Source: Pseudanabaena sp. Salubria-1
GTDB taxonomy: Bacteria; Cyanobacteriota; Cyanobacteriia; Pseudanabaenales; Pseudanabaenaceae
NCBI GenBank assembly: GCA_023336205.1
Contig: JALQCR010000034.1
Span: forward strand, 1 to 64,000
DNA: 64,000 nt
Direction of reading: 5' to 3'
The position numbers and the translations under genes were made by a program. The notes under the pieces were generated by a model, which worked only from the letters and a program-made list of their open reading frames with translations, did not search any database and had not been told where the DNA came from. Below are positions 27,062 through 35,725 of this stretch, in pieces (position 1 is the stretch's first letter; each line of letters starts with the position of its first letter).

Positions 27062-27097
27062 GAGCATGTTTGAGAAGTTTTGCTTTAGCCCCCCTAG

Positions 27098-27146
27098 CCC
27101 CCCAATTCTGGGGGGAACCAGATTAAAGCCCCCCAGAATTGGGGGA
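27098..27146. repeat. C/G-rich inverted repeat
   Basis: CCCCCCAATTCTGGGGGG (27098-27115) pairs with CCCCCCAGAATTGGGGG (27129-27145). It is a dispersed-repeat type just after the S9 peptidase gene and may also end its transcript. Confidence 0.7.
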
Positions 27147-27218
27147 TTTAGTGGGCAGAAAAATTGGCTTTAGCCGAAAAACTTATATGCATTAACTTGT
27201 CAAACACGCTCTAATTGA

Positions 27219-27262
27219 TAGTCTGTGGAAGTGTTCACGAAGGTGAACACTTCCACAGACTA
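27219..27262 (+). terminator. Perfect 20-bp-stem hairpin
   Basis: TAGTCTGTGGAAGTGTTCAC (27219-27238) and its exact complement (27243-27262) around a 4-base loop. It probably ends the upstream transcript; the next gene's start must lie after it. There is no long T tract, so a repeat origin is possible. Confidence 0.6.
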
Positions 27263-27269
27263 TTTAGGA

Positions 27270-27563
27270 TTGTTATATGGTCAGGTAAAATTGAAGAAAA
27301 AGAAGGATTTACCCTGTATCTTGATTTGCCATAAATCAGACTGTTGGCAAAGTGGTGGAAAAGAAATTTATCAGCGCTTGGAAGAAGAATTACGCGATCG
27401 CGGCTTAAGTAATCGCGTCCAAATCCAAAAAACAGGATGTCAGAAGCGATGCAAACAAGCACCTAATTTGGTAATCATGCCTAATAAAGATCACCATAGC
27501 TATGTTAAGTCGTCACAGGTTGAGAGCTTACTAAATCGATATTTTGGCGATCGCTTCGACTAA
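27270..27563 (+). CDS. (2Fe-2S) thioredoxin-like ferredoxin domain protein
   Basis: Small protein (about 97 residues) of the 2Fe-2S ferredoxin type with a thioredoxin-like fold. The ligands are visible as CHKSDC near the start and GCQKRCKQAPNLVI in the middle (two cysteine pairs), and PNLVI is typical of the family. The longer frame from 27225 begins inside a perfect hairpin, so the true start is more likely a TTG at 27270 or 27291. Expected to transfer single electrons; the partner is unknown. The 63-base gap to threonine synthase is probably coincidental. Confidence 0.75.
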   Translation: MLYGQVKLKKKKDLPCILICHKSDCWQSGGKEIYQRLEEELRDRGLSNRVQIQKTGCQKRCKQAPNLVIMPNKDHHSYVKSSQVESLLNRYFGDRFD

Positions 27564-27625
27564 AGGTTAAACAGGGGCTAAACTAGGTTTAATAAATTAT
27601 AAATTTTTGTACACACCAAGAAAGC

Positions 27626-28726
27626 GTGATTGATACTCGTCTCGATCTTTACTCTGCCTCTACAGTTCCTCATGGTTGGCCCGGACTGATATGTCGCTAT
27701 GCGGATTATTTGCCAGTTACAGACCAGACCCCGATCGTAACTTTGCATGAAGGCAATACTCCCCTTATTCCTGCGATCGCTCTGAGCCAGAGGCTCGGAC
27801 GCAATATCAAAGTACTACTCAAATATGATGGGCTTAACCCTACTGGCAGCTTTAAAGATCGTGGCATGACCATGGCAATCTCTAAAGCCAAGGAAGCTGG
27901 TTCGGCGGCAGTAATTTGTGCCAGTACAGGTAATACATCGGCGGCGGCCGCAGCCTACGCTAAGCGGGGTGGGCTAAAAGCATTTGTATTAATTCCTGAT
28001 GGCAAAATTGCACTTGGTAAATTGAGTCAAGCATTAATTTATGGGGCAGAAGTAATTGCGATCGATGGAAACTTTGATCAAGCCTTAGAAATCGTGCGGG
28101 AAATGTCCGAGAAATTCCCGATTACCCTAGTTAATTCTGTCAATCCTTATCGTCTAGAGGGGCAAAAAACGGCTGCCTTTGAACTGGTGGAAGCGATCGG
28201 TGATGCTCCTGATTGGCTCTGTATTCCCATGGGAAATGCAGGAAATATCACCGCATATTGGATGGGATTTTCGCAGTACCATGCGTTAGGTAAAGCTACA
28301 AAATTGCCTCGCATGATGGGTTTTCAAGCTGCTGGTTCTGCACCGTTAGTAACAGGCAAAATTTTTGATCAGCCCGAAACGATCGCAACGGCGATCAGAA
28401 TTGGCAATCCCGCCAACTGGGCAAAGGCTCTCAAGGTAAGAGAAGAAAGCGATGGGGCTTTTAATAGTGTCACTGATGTCGAGATTTTGTCAGCCTACAA
28501 GTTCTTAGCAGGTGAAGAGGGTGTATTCTGTGAACCAGCAAGTGCGGCTTCGGTCGCTGGTTTGCTGAAAGTCAGTGATCAAATTCCTTCAGGAGCAACG
28601 ATTGTTTGTGTCTTAACTGGTAATGGCATTAAAGATCCTGACACTGCGATCGCCTGTGCCGAATCTAAATTACACAAAGGCATAGCGCCAGACATTACGA
28701 GTGTTGCAAAAGTCATGGGCTTTTAA
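27626..28726 (+). CDS. thrC: Threonine synthase
   Basis: PLP enzyme converting O-phosphohomoserine to threonine. The 366-residue length matches the short class found in cyanobacteria and many bacteria. The PLP lysine is in NPTGSFKDRGM (about residue 77); the phosphate-binding loop is STGNTSAAAAAYA; a later loop, MGNAGNITAYW, and the C-terminal VCVLTGNGIKDPD are conserved. The start is GTG at 27626 with no strong ribosome binding site. There is no operon partner for threonine biosynthesis nearby. Confidence 0.95.
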   Translation: MIDTRLDLYSASTVPHGWPGLICRYADYLPVTDQTPIVTLHEGNTPLIPAIALSQRLGRNIKVLLKYDGLNPTGSFKDRGMTMAISKAKEAGSAAVICASTGNTSAAAAAYAKRGGLKAFVLIPDGKIALGKLSQALIYGAEVIAIDGNFDQALEIVREMSEKFPITLVNSVNPYRLEGQKTAAFELVEAIGDAPDWLCIPMGNAGNITAYWMGFSQYHALGKATKLPRMMGFQAAGSAPLVTGKIFDQPETIATAIRIGNPANWAKALKVREESDGAFNSVTDVEILSAYKFLAGEEGVFCEPASAASVAGLLKVSDQIPSGATIVCVLTGNGIKDPDTAIACAESKLHKGIAPDITSVAKVMGF

Positions 28727-28766
28727 AAAAAGAACCTCCCAACGCTATACCGTATACACACAAGTC

Positions 28767-28860
28767 GAACTTACCCCCTTTAATTCCCCCTTGCAAAGGG
28801 GGAAAGCCAGAAATCTTGTTCCCTCCCCTTTGCAAGGGGAGGGTTAGGGTGGGGTAATTC
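28767..28860. repeat. Dispersed CCCCTTTGCAAGGGG-type inverted repeats
   Basis: CCCCCTTGCAAAGGGGG at about 28786 and CCCCTTTGCAAGGGG at about 28825, inside a larger imperfect palindrome running from ACCCCCTTTAATTC to GGGTGGGGTAATT. It fills the gap between thrC and the Uma2 gene and may end both convergent transcripts. Confidence 0.65.
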
Positions 28861-28919
28861 CCTTGGTGTCACAGACAAACTGAAATGAATGTAAACGATA
28901 GCCAGACGGGAGATTCTTT

Positions 28920-29537
28920 TTATTGCAATGTTTTGAGTACTGCTGACATGTCGCCATTGAGGATTGCGGTTACATTGAGCCTTAAACCCTCAAATTCGCG
29001 ACTATGAATAATTCCTGCATCATCGGCAGCTAACTCCACATATTTATCATTTTCTAAAATAAACCAATCGATCGCTTGATCCAATGTCCGCCAGACAATG
29101 TACTCTTTTACCCCATTACGTTCATAGGAACGTTTTTTAGCGTGTAAATCATAGGAAACAGTACTCGCGGCAATTTCGACAATTAATTCAGGTGAACCTG
29201 TAATATAGCCATCCTCATCGACTTGAGCATTACCACCTAGCCGAAATAAGACTGCATCTGGTTGCGGTTCGTTATCAGCATCAAGGCGAACTGTCGGCTC
29301 TATACCAACTTTTAATCCAGTCATCATTGCTTGGTATGCAATCAACCAACCAATGATGCGACCATGGGGTTCCGCATGGGGAGTAAAACGCAAGGGAGAA
29401 GCCACGTACACAAGTCCTTCGATGAGTTCTGCTTTTTTGATGTTTGAGGCTGTATAGCGGCGCTCAAATTCAACACGATTTAAGCGATCGCCGTTTTCGA
29501 GAATAGTTAATGTTGCTGCAGAATTAGCAATAACCAT
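28920..29537 (-). CDS. Uma2 family (DUF820) putative nuclease-fold protein
   Basis: Protein of 205 residues with the Uma2/DUF820 layout: N-terminal LENGDRLNRVEFERRY, a hydrophobic core, and PD-(D/E)XK-like residues in QPDAVLF, SPELIVEIAASTVSYDLHAKKRSYER and KEYIVW. The family is strongly expanded in cyanobacteria and adopts a restriction-endonuclease fold, but its cellular role is not established. It follows hisD by five bases on the same strand and may be co-transcribed. Two further Uma2 genes are in this window (41564, 50582). Confidence 0.85.
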   Translation of the reverse strand: MVIANSAATLTILENGDRLNRVEFERRYTASNIKKAELIEGLVYVASPLRFTPHAEPHGRIIGWLIAYQAMMTGLKVGIEPTVRLDADNEPQPDAVLFRLGGNAQVDEDGYITGSPELIVEIAASTVSYDLHAKKRSYERNGVKEYIVWRTLDQAIDWFILENDKYVELAADDAGIIHSREFEGLRLNVTAILNGDMSAVLKTLQ

Positions 29538-29542
29538 AGCTA

Positions 29543-30841
29543 CTAAAGATCTTGTAGTCGTAATCTTACCGAATCACCGTGGGATGGTAAGCCTTCAGCT
29601 TCGGTGAGTAGGGCGATCGCACCCGATACTTCCTTCAATGCTTCAGGACTGTACTGAATCAAACTGGAATGCTTGAGAAAAGTCTCGACCCCCAGCGCCG
29701 ATGAATAACGCGCCCCACCACAGGTTGGCAAAGTATGATTTGGACCTGCTAGATAGTCACCAACGGCTTCAGGTGTGGCATGTCCGATGAAAATTGCCCC
29801 CGCGTGACGGATTTGATCAACTAGCTGCCAAGGCTCTTCAACTTCGAGTTCCAGATGTTCGGGCGCAAATTGATTGGATAGCTCGGCGGCGGTTTTGAGG
29901 CTATCGACAACGACGATTAAGCCATAATGAGCGATCGCTTTCTCTGTCATCAAGCGACGCGGATGACTTTCTAACATGCGATTCACTTCTTCGCTAACAC
30001 GATTAGCAAGGCGAGAATCATTGGTAAGTAGAATCGAAGCTGCCATCTGGTCATGTTCGGCTTGAGCTAGCATATCCGCAGCTACATAAGTAGGATTAGC
30101 ACTAGCATCAGCAATAATCAAAACTTCAGAAGGTCCTGCGATCGAGTCGATCCCCACCCTGCCAAACACCTGTTTCTTGGCAAGAGTGACATAGATATTG
30201 CCAGGTCCTGTGATCATATCGACCTTGGGGATGGTTTCAGTCCCATAAGCCAAAGCCGCGATCGCCTGCGCTCCACCCACACGATAAATTTCTTCCACAC
30301 CAGCCACCTGAGCTGCTACTAAAATCGCAGGATTGATCGTGCGTTCTTGTCCAGGCGGTGTAACCATCACAATCTTTTTCACCCCTGCAACTCTTGCAGG
30401 TACGGCATTCATCAAAACGGTACTTGGATAGGCTGCTTTTCCCCCAGGAATATAAATACCAGCCGAGTCAACAGGTGTATAGCGCTTGCCCAACACTACG
30501 TCTTTATCGCCAAAGTGCACCCAGCTTTGGGGTACACGCATTTTGTGAAATTCTTCGATACGCTGATGCGCTAATTCGATTGCTTTAAGCAGTCCGCCTT
30601 TGACTTGCTGATAAGCAGCATCAAGTTCTGATCCACTTACACGCAGTTCAGCCGCCGTAAAGTCTTGTCCGTCAAACTCTGAGGTGTAATGCAAAAGGGC
30701 GCTGTCGCCTTTGCGCCTGATCGTTTGAATGATTTCTGTGACGGTGGCTTCTTTATGGATCATCTGATCGTCATAGATGCGATCGCAAATCCGCTTAATT
30801 TCGGATTCTGCTTCAGTTCTCTGGGTGACAATTCGTAGCAT
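29543..30841 (-). CDS. hisD: Histidinol dehydrogenase
   Basis: Catalyses the last two steps of histidine synthesis, L-histidinol to histidine with two NAD. The 432-residue length is standard. Visible family blocks are YIPGGKAAYPSTVLMNAVPA, GGAQAIAALAYGTETIP, GPGNIYVTLAKK, GIDSIAGPSEVLIIAD, LAQAEHDQMA (zinc and catalytic residues) and the C-terminal GPNHTLPT. The ATG start is 112 bases from the divergent cobD-like gene. A Uma2 gene follows after five bases. No other his gene is in the window. Confidence 0.96.
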   Translation of the reverse strand: MLRIVTQRTEAESEIKRICDRIYDDQMIHKEATVTEIIQTIRRKGDSALLHYTSEFDGQDFTAAELRVSGSELDAAYQQVKGGLLKAIELAHQRIEEFHKMRVPQSWVHFGDKDVVLGKRYTPVDSAGIYIPGGKAAYPSTVLMNAVPARVAGVKKIVMVTPPGQERTINPAILVAAQVAGVEEIYRVGGAQAIAALAYGTETIPKVDMITGPGNIYVTLAKKQVFGRVGIDSIAGPSEVLIIADASANPTYVAADMLAQAEHDQMAASILLTNDSRLANRVSEEVNRMLESHPRRLMTEKAIAHYGLIVVVDSLKTAAELSNQFAPEHLELEVEEPWQLVDQIRHAGAIFIGHATPEAVGDYLAGPNHTLPTCGGARYSSALGVETFLKHSSLIQYSPEALKEVSGAIALLTEAEGLPSHGDSVRLRLQDL

Positions 30842-30953
30842 AGATTGTGACGTAAGAAGCGATGATTAATCCTAGCTTAACCTGTATTCCTGTAAGTTGT
30901 GGGGATAAGGAGCGTAAATTAATAATGAATTCAAATCAACTAATATAAAATCT

Positions 30954-32048
30954 ATGCAAGTAACTGATCGCGCACGTCCAACACATGGGGGAAATCGTCA
31001 ATGGGCGGCGAGTCTTGCTGGTATTGAGCAGGAGCAAATTTTAGATTTTTCGGCAAGTATTAATCCTCTTGGCCCCCCTCAATCTGCGATCGTGGCGATT
31101 CAATCGCACTTAGCTGAGCTTAATCATTATCCAGATCCCGAATACACATTACTCAGGCAAGCTTTAGGAAAGTTTCACCATTTATCGCCAGAATGGATTT
31201 TGGCAGGTAATGGGGTTGCCGAGTTATTAACATGGGTGGGACGCGATCTTTCGCAACTGTCGGCAACAGTTCTATTTACGCCAGCTTTTACCGATTATTA
31301 TCGCGCTCTCAAAACTTTTGATTGCCAAGTAGAAAAGCATCCAATTCTATTTAATAATCAAGATTTAAATTTGCTGGTAGAACTCCCACAAATTATCAAT
31401 TCTCATACAAAAGGAATATTAATCAATAATCCCCACAATCCTACAGGTTATTTATTTTCTAGGGATAGTCTTTTGCCTTATCTAGAACAATTTGCCCTAG
31501 TTGTAATTGATGAAGCATTTATGGACTTTCTATCACCAGAGCAGCAGCAAAGTTTAATTGATTTAGTTCCATTACATCCTAATTTAGTGATTTTGCGTTC
31601 GCTGACTAAATTTTATAGCTTGCCAGGTTTACGACTTGGCTATGCGATCGCCCATCCTGATCGTTTACAGCGTTGGCAAGCATGGCGCGATCCTTGGTGT
31701 GTGAATGCTTTGGCAGTAGCAGCAGGAATTGCGGTACTGGATGATCAGGAATTCCAACAACAAACATGGACTTGGCTAGCGGAAGCAAGATCGCAATTAT
31801 TTACAGGACTATCGCAAATAATTGGTTTAAATCCCTTGCCAAATGTCGCCAATTATCTATTAGTGAAAACCGAGGTTGCGGGTTCTCTTTTGCAAAAGGA
31901 ACTATTGCAAAATGACAAGATTCTCATTCGCGACTGTTTGAGTTTTCCTGAATTAGGCGATCGCTACTTTCGAGTGGCTGTTCGACTGAAACATGAAAAT
32001 CAAAGATTAATAAATGCTCTATCAAGTCGCTGGTCAGCTAAATCATGA
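30954..32048 (+). CDS. cobD: L-threonine-O-3-phosphate decarboxylase-like aminotransferase
   Basis: Class I/II PLP-dependent enzyme of 364 residues. The N-terminal HGGNRQWAASLAG and ILDFSASINPLGPP are typical of the CobD/CobC-type decarboxylase that makes aminopropanol phosphate for the cobalamin lower-ligand arm. The PLP Lys is in SLTKFYSLPGLRLGYA (about residue 220); NNPHNPTG and VVIDEAFMDF form the cofactor pocket. Histidinol-phosphate aminotransferase is the closest alternative, and the divergent hisD neighbour makes that worth noting, but the HGGN start favours CobD. Confidence 0.85.
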   Translation: MQVTDRARPTHGGNRQWAASLAGIEQEQILDFSASINPLGPPQSAIVAIQSHLAELNHYPDPEYTLLRQALGKFHHLSPEWILAGNGVAELLTWVGRDLSQLSATVLFTPAFTDYYRALKTFDCQVEKHPILFNNQDLNLLVELPQIINSHTKGILINNPHNPTGYLFSRDSLLPYLEQFALVVIDEAFMDFLSPEQQQSLIDLVPLHPNLVILRSLTKFYSLPGLRLGYAIAHPDRLQRWQAWRDPWCVNALAVAAGIAVLDDQEFQQQTWTWLAEARSQLFTGLSQIIGLNPLPNVANYLLVKTEVAGSLLQKELLQNDKILIRDCLSFPELGDRYFRVAVRLKHENQRLINALSSRWSAKS

Positions 32049-32348
32049 TCGACGTATTTGTACTTTTTTGTTAGTGAAATGGGCGTTTCAGCACCCACTT
32101 ATACCTATTCACAAAAGTGTGACGACACTTCTGTGAATTAAAAACCAAACCCTGTAATACCAAAACACAAAATGGCGTAGCCATTTTGTGTTTTGGTATT
32201 ACAGCGCTTTACGCTCAAACCCAAACCAAGAAAAACCTTAAAAGCGTTGCTTCGCAAGACTTTCAAGGTTTTTCTTGGTCTAGACTACCCAGAGCAGAAA
32301 TTACAGTAGTAATGTAGATAATCCGAAAATTATTCTGATGATGGATGA
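32049..32348. repeat. Modular palindromic repeats
   Basis: The gap contains three hairpin modules in order: TTCACAAAAGTGTGACGACACTTCTGTGAA-type at about 32109; AATACCAAAACACAAAATGGC with its complement around GTA at about 32156-32203; and an AACCAAGAAAAACCTTAAAAGCG hairpin to about 32277. The same modules occur near 20008, 33160, 49740 and 53349/54480. No gene is supported. Confidence 0.8.
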
Positions 32349-33068
32349 TCATGTTTGTTCTTGACTGAGCTCAGGTTGACGATATTTCCAAATTGGATCT
32401 TCAATTCCTGCTTGAGAAAAACCCCGATCGCGGATCAGACAAGCATGGCATTTACCGCAACCGCCCTTAATTCCAGCATAGCAAGTATGAGTTAGCGCAA
32501 GAATTTCCTCAAAGCGATCGCCTAATACATCAACCGCAAGATCAACGCTCTCAGCTTTGGTCAATTGCATCAAAGGAGTATGGATGATGAAGGAATCAGG
32601 ATTGCCCCATATACCTTCTCCGATCGCCTTCGCCATGAAATCGATAAATACTTGACGGCAATCATAGTAACCTGCAAAGTCGGCTTCACAGACCCCTATA
32701 AAAATATCTTTAATACCAAGTACGGCCGCCCGATTTCCTGCCAAGGTAAGAAACAAAATATTTCTTGCTGGGACAAAAGTTGGTTCAACCCCTCCAGGCA
32801 ATTCTTCTGTGGAATCGTATTGCTCCAAAGGTGTGTCTGAAACTAGAGGAGATGTCCCTTTTAGAATGGAACCTAATTGAATAATTTCATGACTCGCGAG
32901 GTTAAGAGATTTAGCGATCGCGATCGCACTTTCCAGTTCAATCACATGGCGTTGTCCATAATCAAATGTAATTGCATGGACTTCATCAAACTGTTGACAA
33001 GCAATAGCAGCACAGGTTGTTGAATCCTGCCCTCCGCTAAGAACACATAATGCTTTAGATCGTGTCAT
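32349..33068 (-). CDS. queC: 7-cyano-7-deazaguanine synthase QueC
   Basis: Converts 7-carboxy-7-deazaguanine to preQ0 with ammonia and ATP. The PP-loop is LSGGQDSTTCA near the N-terminus (about 10-20), and the zinc-binding C-terminal cluster is CYAGIKGGCGKCHAC (about 195-210), all four Cys present. The 239-residue length is usual. ATG 33068 has a strong TAGGAGAT upstream. It is on the same strand as queE-queD but separated by 265 bases containing hairpins, so it may be transcribed independently. No preQ1 riboswitch was recognised in front of it. Confidence 0.96.
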   Translation of the reverse strand: MTRSKALCVLSGGQDSTTCAAIACQQFDEVHAITFDYGQRHVIELESAIAIAKSLNLASHEIIQLGSILKGTSPLVSDTPLEQYDSTEELPGGVEPTFVPARNILFLTLAGNRAAVLGIKDIFIGVCEADFAGYYDCRQVFIDFMAKAIGEGIWGNPDSFIIHTPLMQLTKAESVDLAVDVLGDRFEEILALTHTCYAGIKGGCGKCHACLIRDRGFSQAGIEDPIWKYRQPELSQEQT

Positions 33069-33119
33069 GATGATCTCCTAATTATAAGAAAGAATTTCAG
33101 CTCTAGTATAAAATGTCAT

Positions 33120-33274
33120 AGCCATTTGGTTCCCGCAAAACCCTTGCTGGGCTTTGGTTTCAATCCATCAAAGTGTTGCTACACTTTCGTGAATTGATAA
33201 TAAGTACCTGTACAGAATAAATTACCCCAACCCGTAAGGTTGCGCCCCTGCGGGGCGAAACCTTACGGGTTGGG
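33120..33274. repeat. Hairpins between queD and queC
   Basis: A degenerate copy of the AAAGTGTTGCTACACTTTCGTGAA module at about 33169-33193, followed by a strong hairpin at 33226-33274: CCCAACCCGTAAGGTT pairs with AACCTTACGGGTTGGG around GCGCCCC/GGGGCG. The latter could terminate the queE-queD transcript. Confidence 0.7.
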
Positions 33275-33333
33275 ATGTGTAATTAATTAAGCGTGCCTAC
33301 TTAGGAGTGAAATGTATGTTTTAATCGTGAAAG

Positions 33334-33765
33334 TCATCCTATATTAATGGCATGACTTTCCTTTATAAACTGAAAACTTGATCTAGGGGTTAGAGTATAA
33401 ACACAGCTTGAAGTACAGGTTTCATCAATTCGGACAGCAAGTAATCCTGCTAATCCTTGTTTCTCAAGTTTCTCAAAAATCCATCGTGCAATCTCTTCAC
33501 TAGTAGGGTTCTCTAAACCAGTAGTTTTGTTAAGAAAATAATGATCTAAATAGTCATCCAATAAAGGTTTCAGAAAATACTTAATATCAGCATAGTCAAT
33601 CAACATCCCAGCTTTAGGGCCAGATTCATGCAATGCAGTTCCACTAACGTAAACTACTCCACGCCAGCTATGTCCATGCAATCGGGCACATTTGCCATCA
33701 TGGTGAGGAAGTTCGTGGGCAGCTTCAAAGCGAAACTCTTTACCCAGAATCCATTCATTCGTCAT
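33334..33765 (-). CDS. queD: 6-carboxy-5,6,7,8-tetrahydropterin synthase QueD
   Basis: Converts dihydroneopterin triphosphate to 6-carboxytetrahydropterin, the step before QueE. Zinc ligands are visible as FEAAHELPHHDGKCARLHGHSW; the Cys between them is the catalytic cysteine. NPTSEEIARWIFE and RIDET with the catalytic Glu lie in the C-terminal half. 143 residues. Its start overlaps the queE stop by four bases (ATGA), so the two are translationally coupled. Confidence 0.95.
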   Translation of the reverse strand: MTNEWILGKEFRFEAAHELPHHDGKCARLHGHSWRGVVYVSGTALHESGPKAGMLIDYADIKYFLKPLLDDYLDHYFLNKTTGLENPTSEEIARWIFEKLEKQGLAGLLAVRIDETCTSSCVYTLTPRSSFQFIKESHAINIG

Positions 33766-34391
33766 GCAACACCTATGTATTTATGAGTTTGTAGAGAGAG
33801 TCGGTAATTTGGGTTTTGTTGAAGTAGCTCTAGAATGATAGAAATAGCGCGATCGCGAACATTCCATTCTGGCTGTAGGAATATAGGACAATCTTGCACT
33901 GTTAGTAAGTAGTCCTTGTAAAATTCCAACTCTTGCCCCGTACTAATTACAAATTTGATTTCGTTTGCACGCCTCCAAAATAACTCTTTGACTGGGTAGG
34001 ATGGACTAAGATGATGCTTAGGAGAAAGAGTAATCCAAGCTGATAATGGAATTTCTTGCCAGAAAGCTCCAGAAGTTTCAATATTAACTTGTCGGTCTGC
34101 ATCCAATAATGCTTGTACCAGTTGCGGTAACTGCTTATGGATAAACGGTTCTCCTCCGCTAATCACAACCCTAGGAGATCGTAATTCCTTGAGTAATTCT
34201 GTAAACGATTTCATCTCTCTGGGTGCGTTAAGACCTCCATCACTGTAGCCTGTGTCACACCAGCTACAACGAACTGGACATCCTGAAAGGCGAATAAAAT
34301 CCACTAGAGTCCCTATCCAAAAACCTTCCCCCTGCACAGTGCTCTGAAAAGTTTCATGGATAGGGACTTGCAGCACCTCATATATTGACAT
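33762..34391 (-). CDS. queE: 7-carboxy-7-deazaguanine synthase QueE (radical SAM)
   Basis: Radical-SAM enzyme forming the deazapurine ring. The cluster motif is SGCPVRCSWCDT (CxxxCxxC, about residues 37-45), preceded by STVQGEGFWIG, the substrate-binding start of the family. VISGGEPF is the SAM GGE motif. 209 residues is normal for the cyanobacterial form. It is first in a queE-queD pair. QueF is not in the window. Confidence 0.95.
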   Translation of the reverse strand: MSIYEVLQVPIHETFQSTVQGEGFWIGTLVDFIRLSGCPVRCSWCDTGYSDGGLNAPREMKSFTELLKELRSPRVVISGGEPFIHKQLPQLVQALLDADRQVNIETSGAFWQEIPLSAWITLSPKHHLSPSYPVKELFWRRANEIKFVISTGQELEFYKDYLLTVQDCPIFLQPEWNVRDRAISIILELLQQNPNYRLSLQTHKYIGVA

Positions 34392-34577
34392 TATTGGGAC
34401 ATTCCTGACAATGACCTGAATTAAATTAAGTACTAAATGAATATTTGACGATCAATATATAAGGTATATGTGCAGAAAGTCAAGTTTCTGGCTAACACCA
34501 ATTTCCGAAAGTCTAGTCATAGCTCAAATTCATTGAAACGAGTTACACTGACAGAATATTTGATCATCTTATAACTC

Positions 34578-35060
34578 ATGACCTGCCCAGTTCCTAAAGA
34601 GCAACAACCACTTAATGAATATGTCGAGCTTAAGGAAGCTTTCTTTTATCGCTGGGCAAAGCTAGCGCGATCGCAGTATTTGCGAGTTTTGTTGCTCATG
34701 TGGCTAGGTTTCACAGTTGTTTTTTTGCCAGTAGCTATGAGCATTGAGTCACCAAGCCGACATTTGTGGCAATTTATCTGTGTGGCGAGTATTGGTGGCG
34801 CTGTGGGGCTAATTTTGCCAGTGTTGCTATTGCTGTCAGGATGGAGTCATGTGAAGCAAAGGCTTGACAGTGCGAAGATTTTTTATGAAGAGTCGGGCTG
34901 GTATGACGGACAAACTTGGGAAAAGCCTGAAGCGGATTTAGTCAAGGATCGGTTGTTGGTGACCTATGAGATTAAACCCGTATTAAGTAGATTGCAAAAG
35001 ACACTTTTGGGAATCATCGGATTTCTAGCTCTTGGATTTGGGGCTCTGAATATTCTTTAA
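34578..35060 (+). CDS. CGLD27-family (DUF1230) membrane protein
   Basis: Protein of 160 residues starting CPVPKEQQPLNEYVELKEAFF, which matches the DUF1230/CGLD27 family conserved in cyanobacteria, green algae and diatoms. Three hydrophobic segments (about 36-53, 65-90, 140-158) indicate a thylakoid or plasma-membrane location. GWYDGQTWEKP is the conserved soluble motif. Function is not securely known. It is divergent from queE across 186 AT-rich bases. Confidence 0.85.
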   Translation: MTCPVPKEQQPLNEYVELKEAFFYRWAKLARSQYLRVLLLMWLGFTVVFLPVAMSIESPSRHLWQFICVASIGGAVGLILPVLLLLSGWSHVKQRLDSAKIFYEESGWYDGQTWEKPEADLVKDRLLVTYEIKPVLSRLQKTLLGIIGFLALGFGALNIL

Positions 35061-35368
35061 AACCAGTTTTGGGAATCGCAGATGCTGAATTTCTTGTTGA
35101 TAGCGAGGTAGGGCAACCACGGGGGAATTGCCCCTACCTGAAAATTTAGAGATTAACGTAGGGGCTGCGCCCCCGTGCCAGCCCTAGCCCTATGCTATGA
35201 GAAGAATTTCTTGCCTTTTTTTATGCCCAATAGGGTGAAGCTAATTTTGTAAAATAAGACTTAACATATGTTTACAAGCAAATTAAAATGTATAGCAAAA
35301 CTTCAATAAATCGTGCTTAGTTTCATTTAATGAAGTTTTGGTCTTGAGATTAACTGAGGTAAGGGAAT
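35061..35368. other. Intergenic region with two hairpins
   Basis: A dispersed AGGTAGGGCAA...TTGCCCCTACCT palindrome with a GGGGGCGCAGCCCCTACG-type tail occupies about 35104-35190. A second inverted repeat, CAAAACTTCAATAAA (35296-35310) against TTTAATGAAGTTTTG (35326-35340) with one mismatch, lies about 28 bases before the NTF2-like gene and may regulate it. No ORF is supported. Confidence 0.6.
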
Positions 35369-35725
35369 ATGACCATTTTAGACCAATATTTTGAACTTTC
35401 CGATCGCGCTAATGATGACGAGAAAGCATTTAACGAATTGGTAGAGTTATTCGCTGAGCAAGCCGAAGTCCATCCGTCGGGGGCAAAAAAAGTAGTTGGC
35501 AAAGATGAAATTGCACAACTATATCGCAAATTTTTTCAATCTTATTCTGGGATGCAACGTGTTTGGACGACCAGAAAGACCGAGAATGGACTAGAAGCTA
35601 TTTGGGCGATCGCAGGTAAGCGTGATAGTGGTGAACTATTCGCGATGCAGGGCAGACATATTGCCGAAGTTGATGCCCAAGGCAAAATCTACGCCTTAGA
35701 AGTTCATGTATCCAAAGCTAGCTAA
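35369..35725 (+). CDS. NTF2/SnoaL-like small protein
   Basis: Protein of 118 residues with the cone-shaped NTF2-like pattern: an N-terminal helix pair with FAEQAEVHPSGAKKVVGKDEI and strands ending in EVDAQGKIYALEVHV. The family contains ligand-binding proteins and small isomerases; no catalytic residues can be named. ATG 35369 follows GGTAAGGGAAT. Its end overlaps the folC start by 20 bases, so the genes are probably co-expressed. Confidence 0.75.
   Translation: MTILDQYFELSDRANDDEKAFNELVELFAEQAEVHPSGAKKVVGKDEIAQLYRKFFQSYSGMQRVWTTRKTENGLEAIWAIAGKRDSGELFAMQGRHIAEVDAQGKIYALEVHVSKAS

Noticed and set aside
27225..27269. Upstream start for the 2Fe-2S ferredoxin-like gene
   Set aside because: It lies inside a perfect 20-bp-stem hairpin, and the family similarity begins only later.
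34392..34480. Possible preQ1 riboswitch before queE
   Set aside because: I could not find the C-rich loop and A-rich tail of a preQ1-I pseudoknot on the minus strand, nor before queC.
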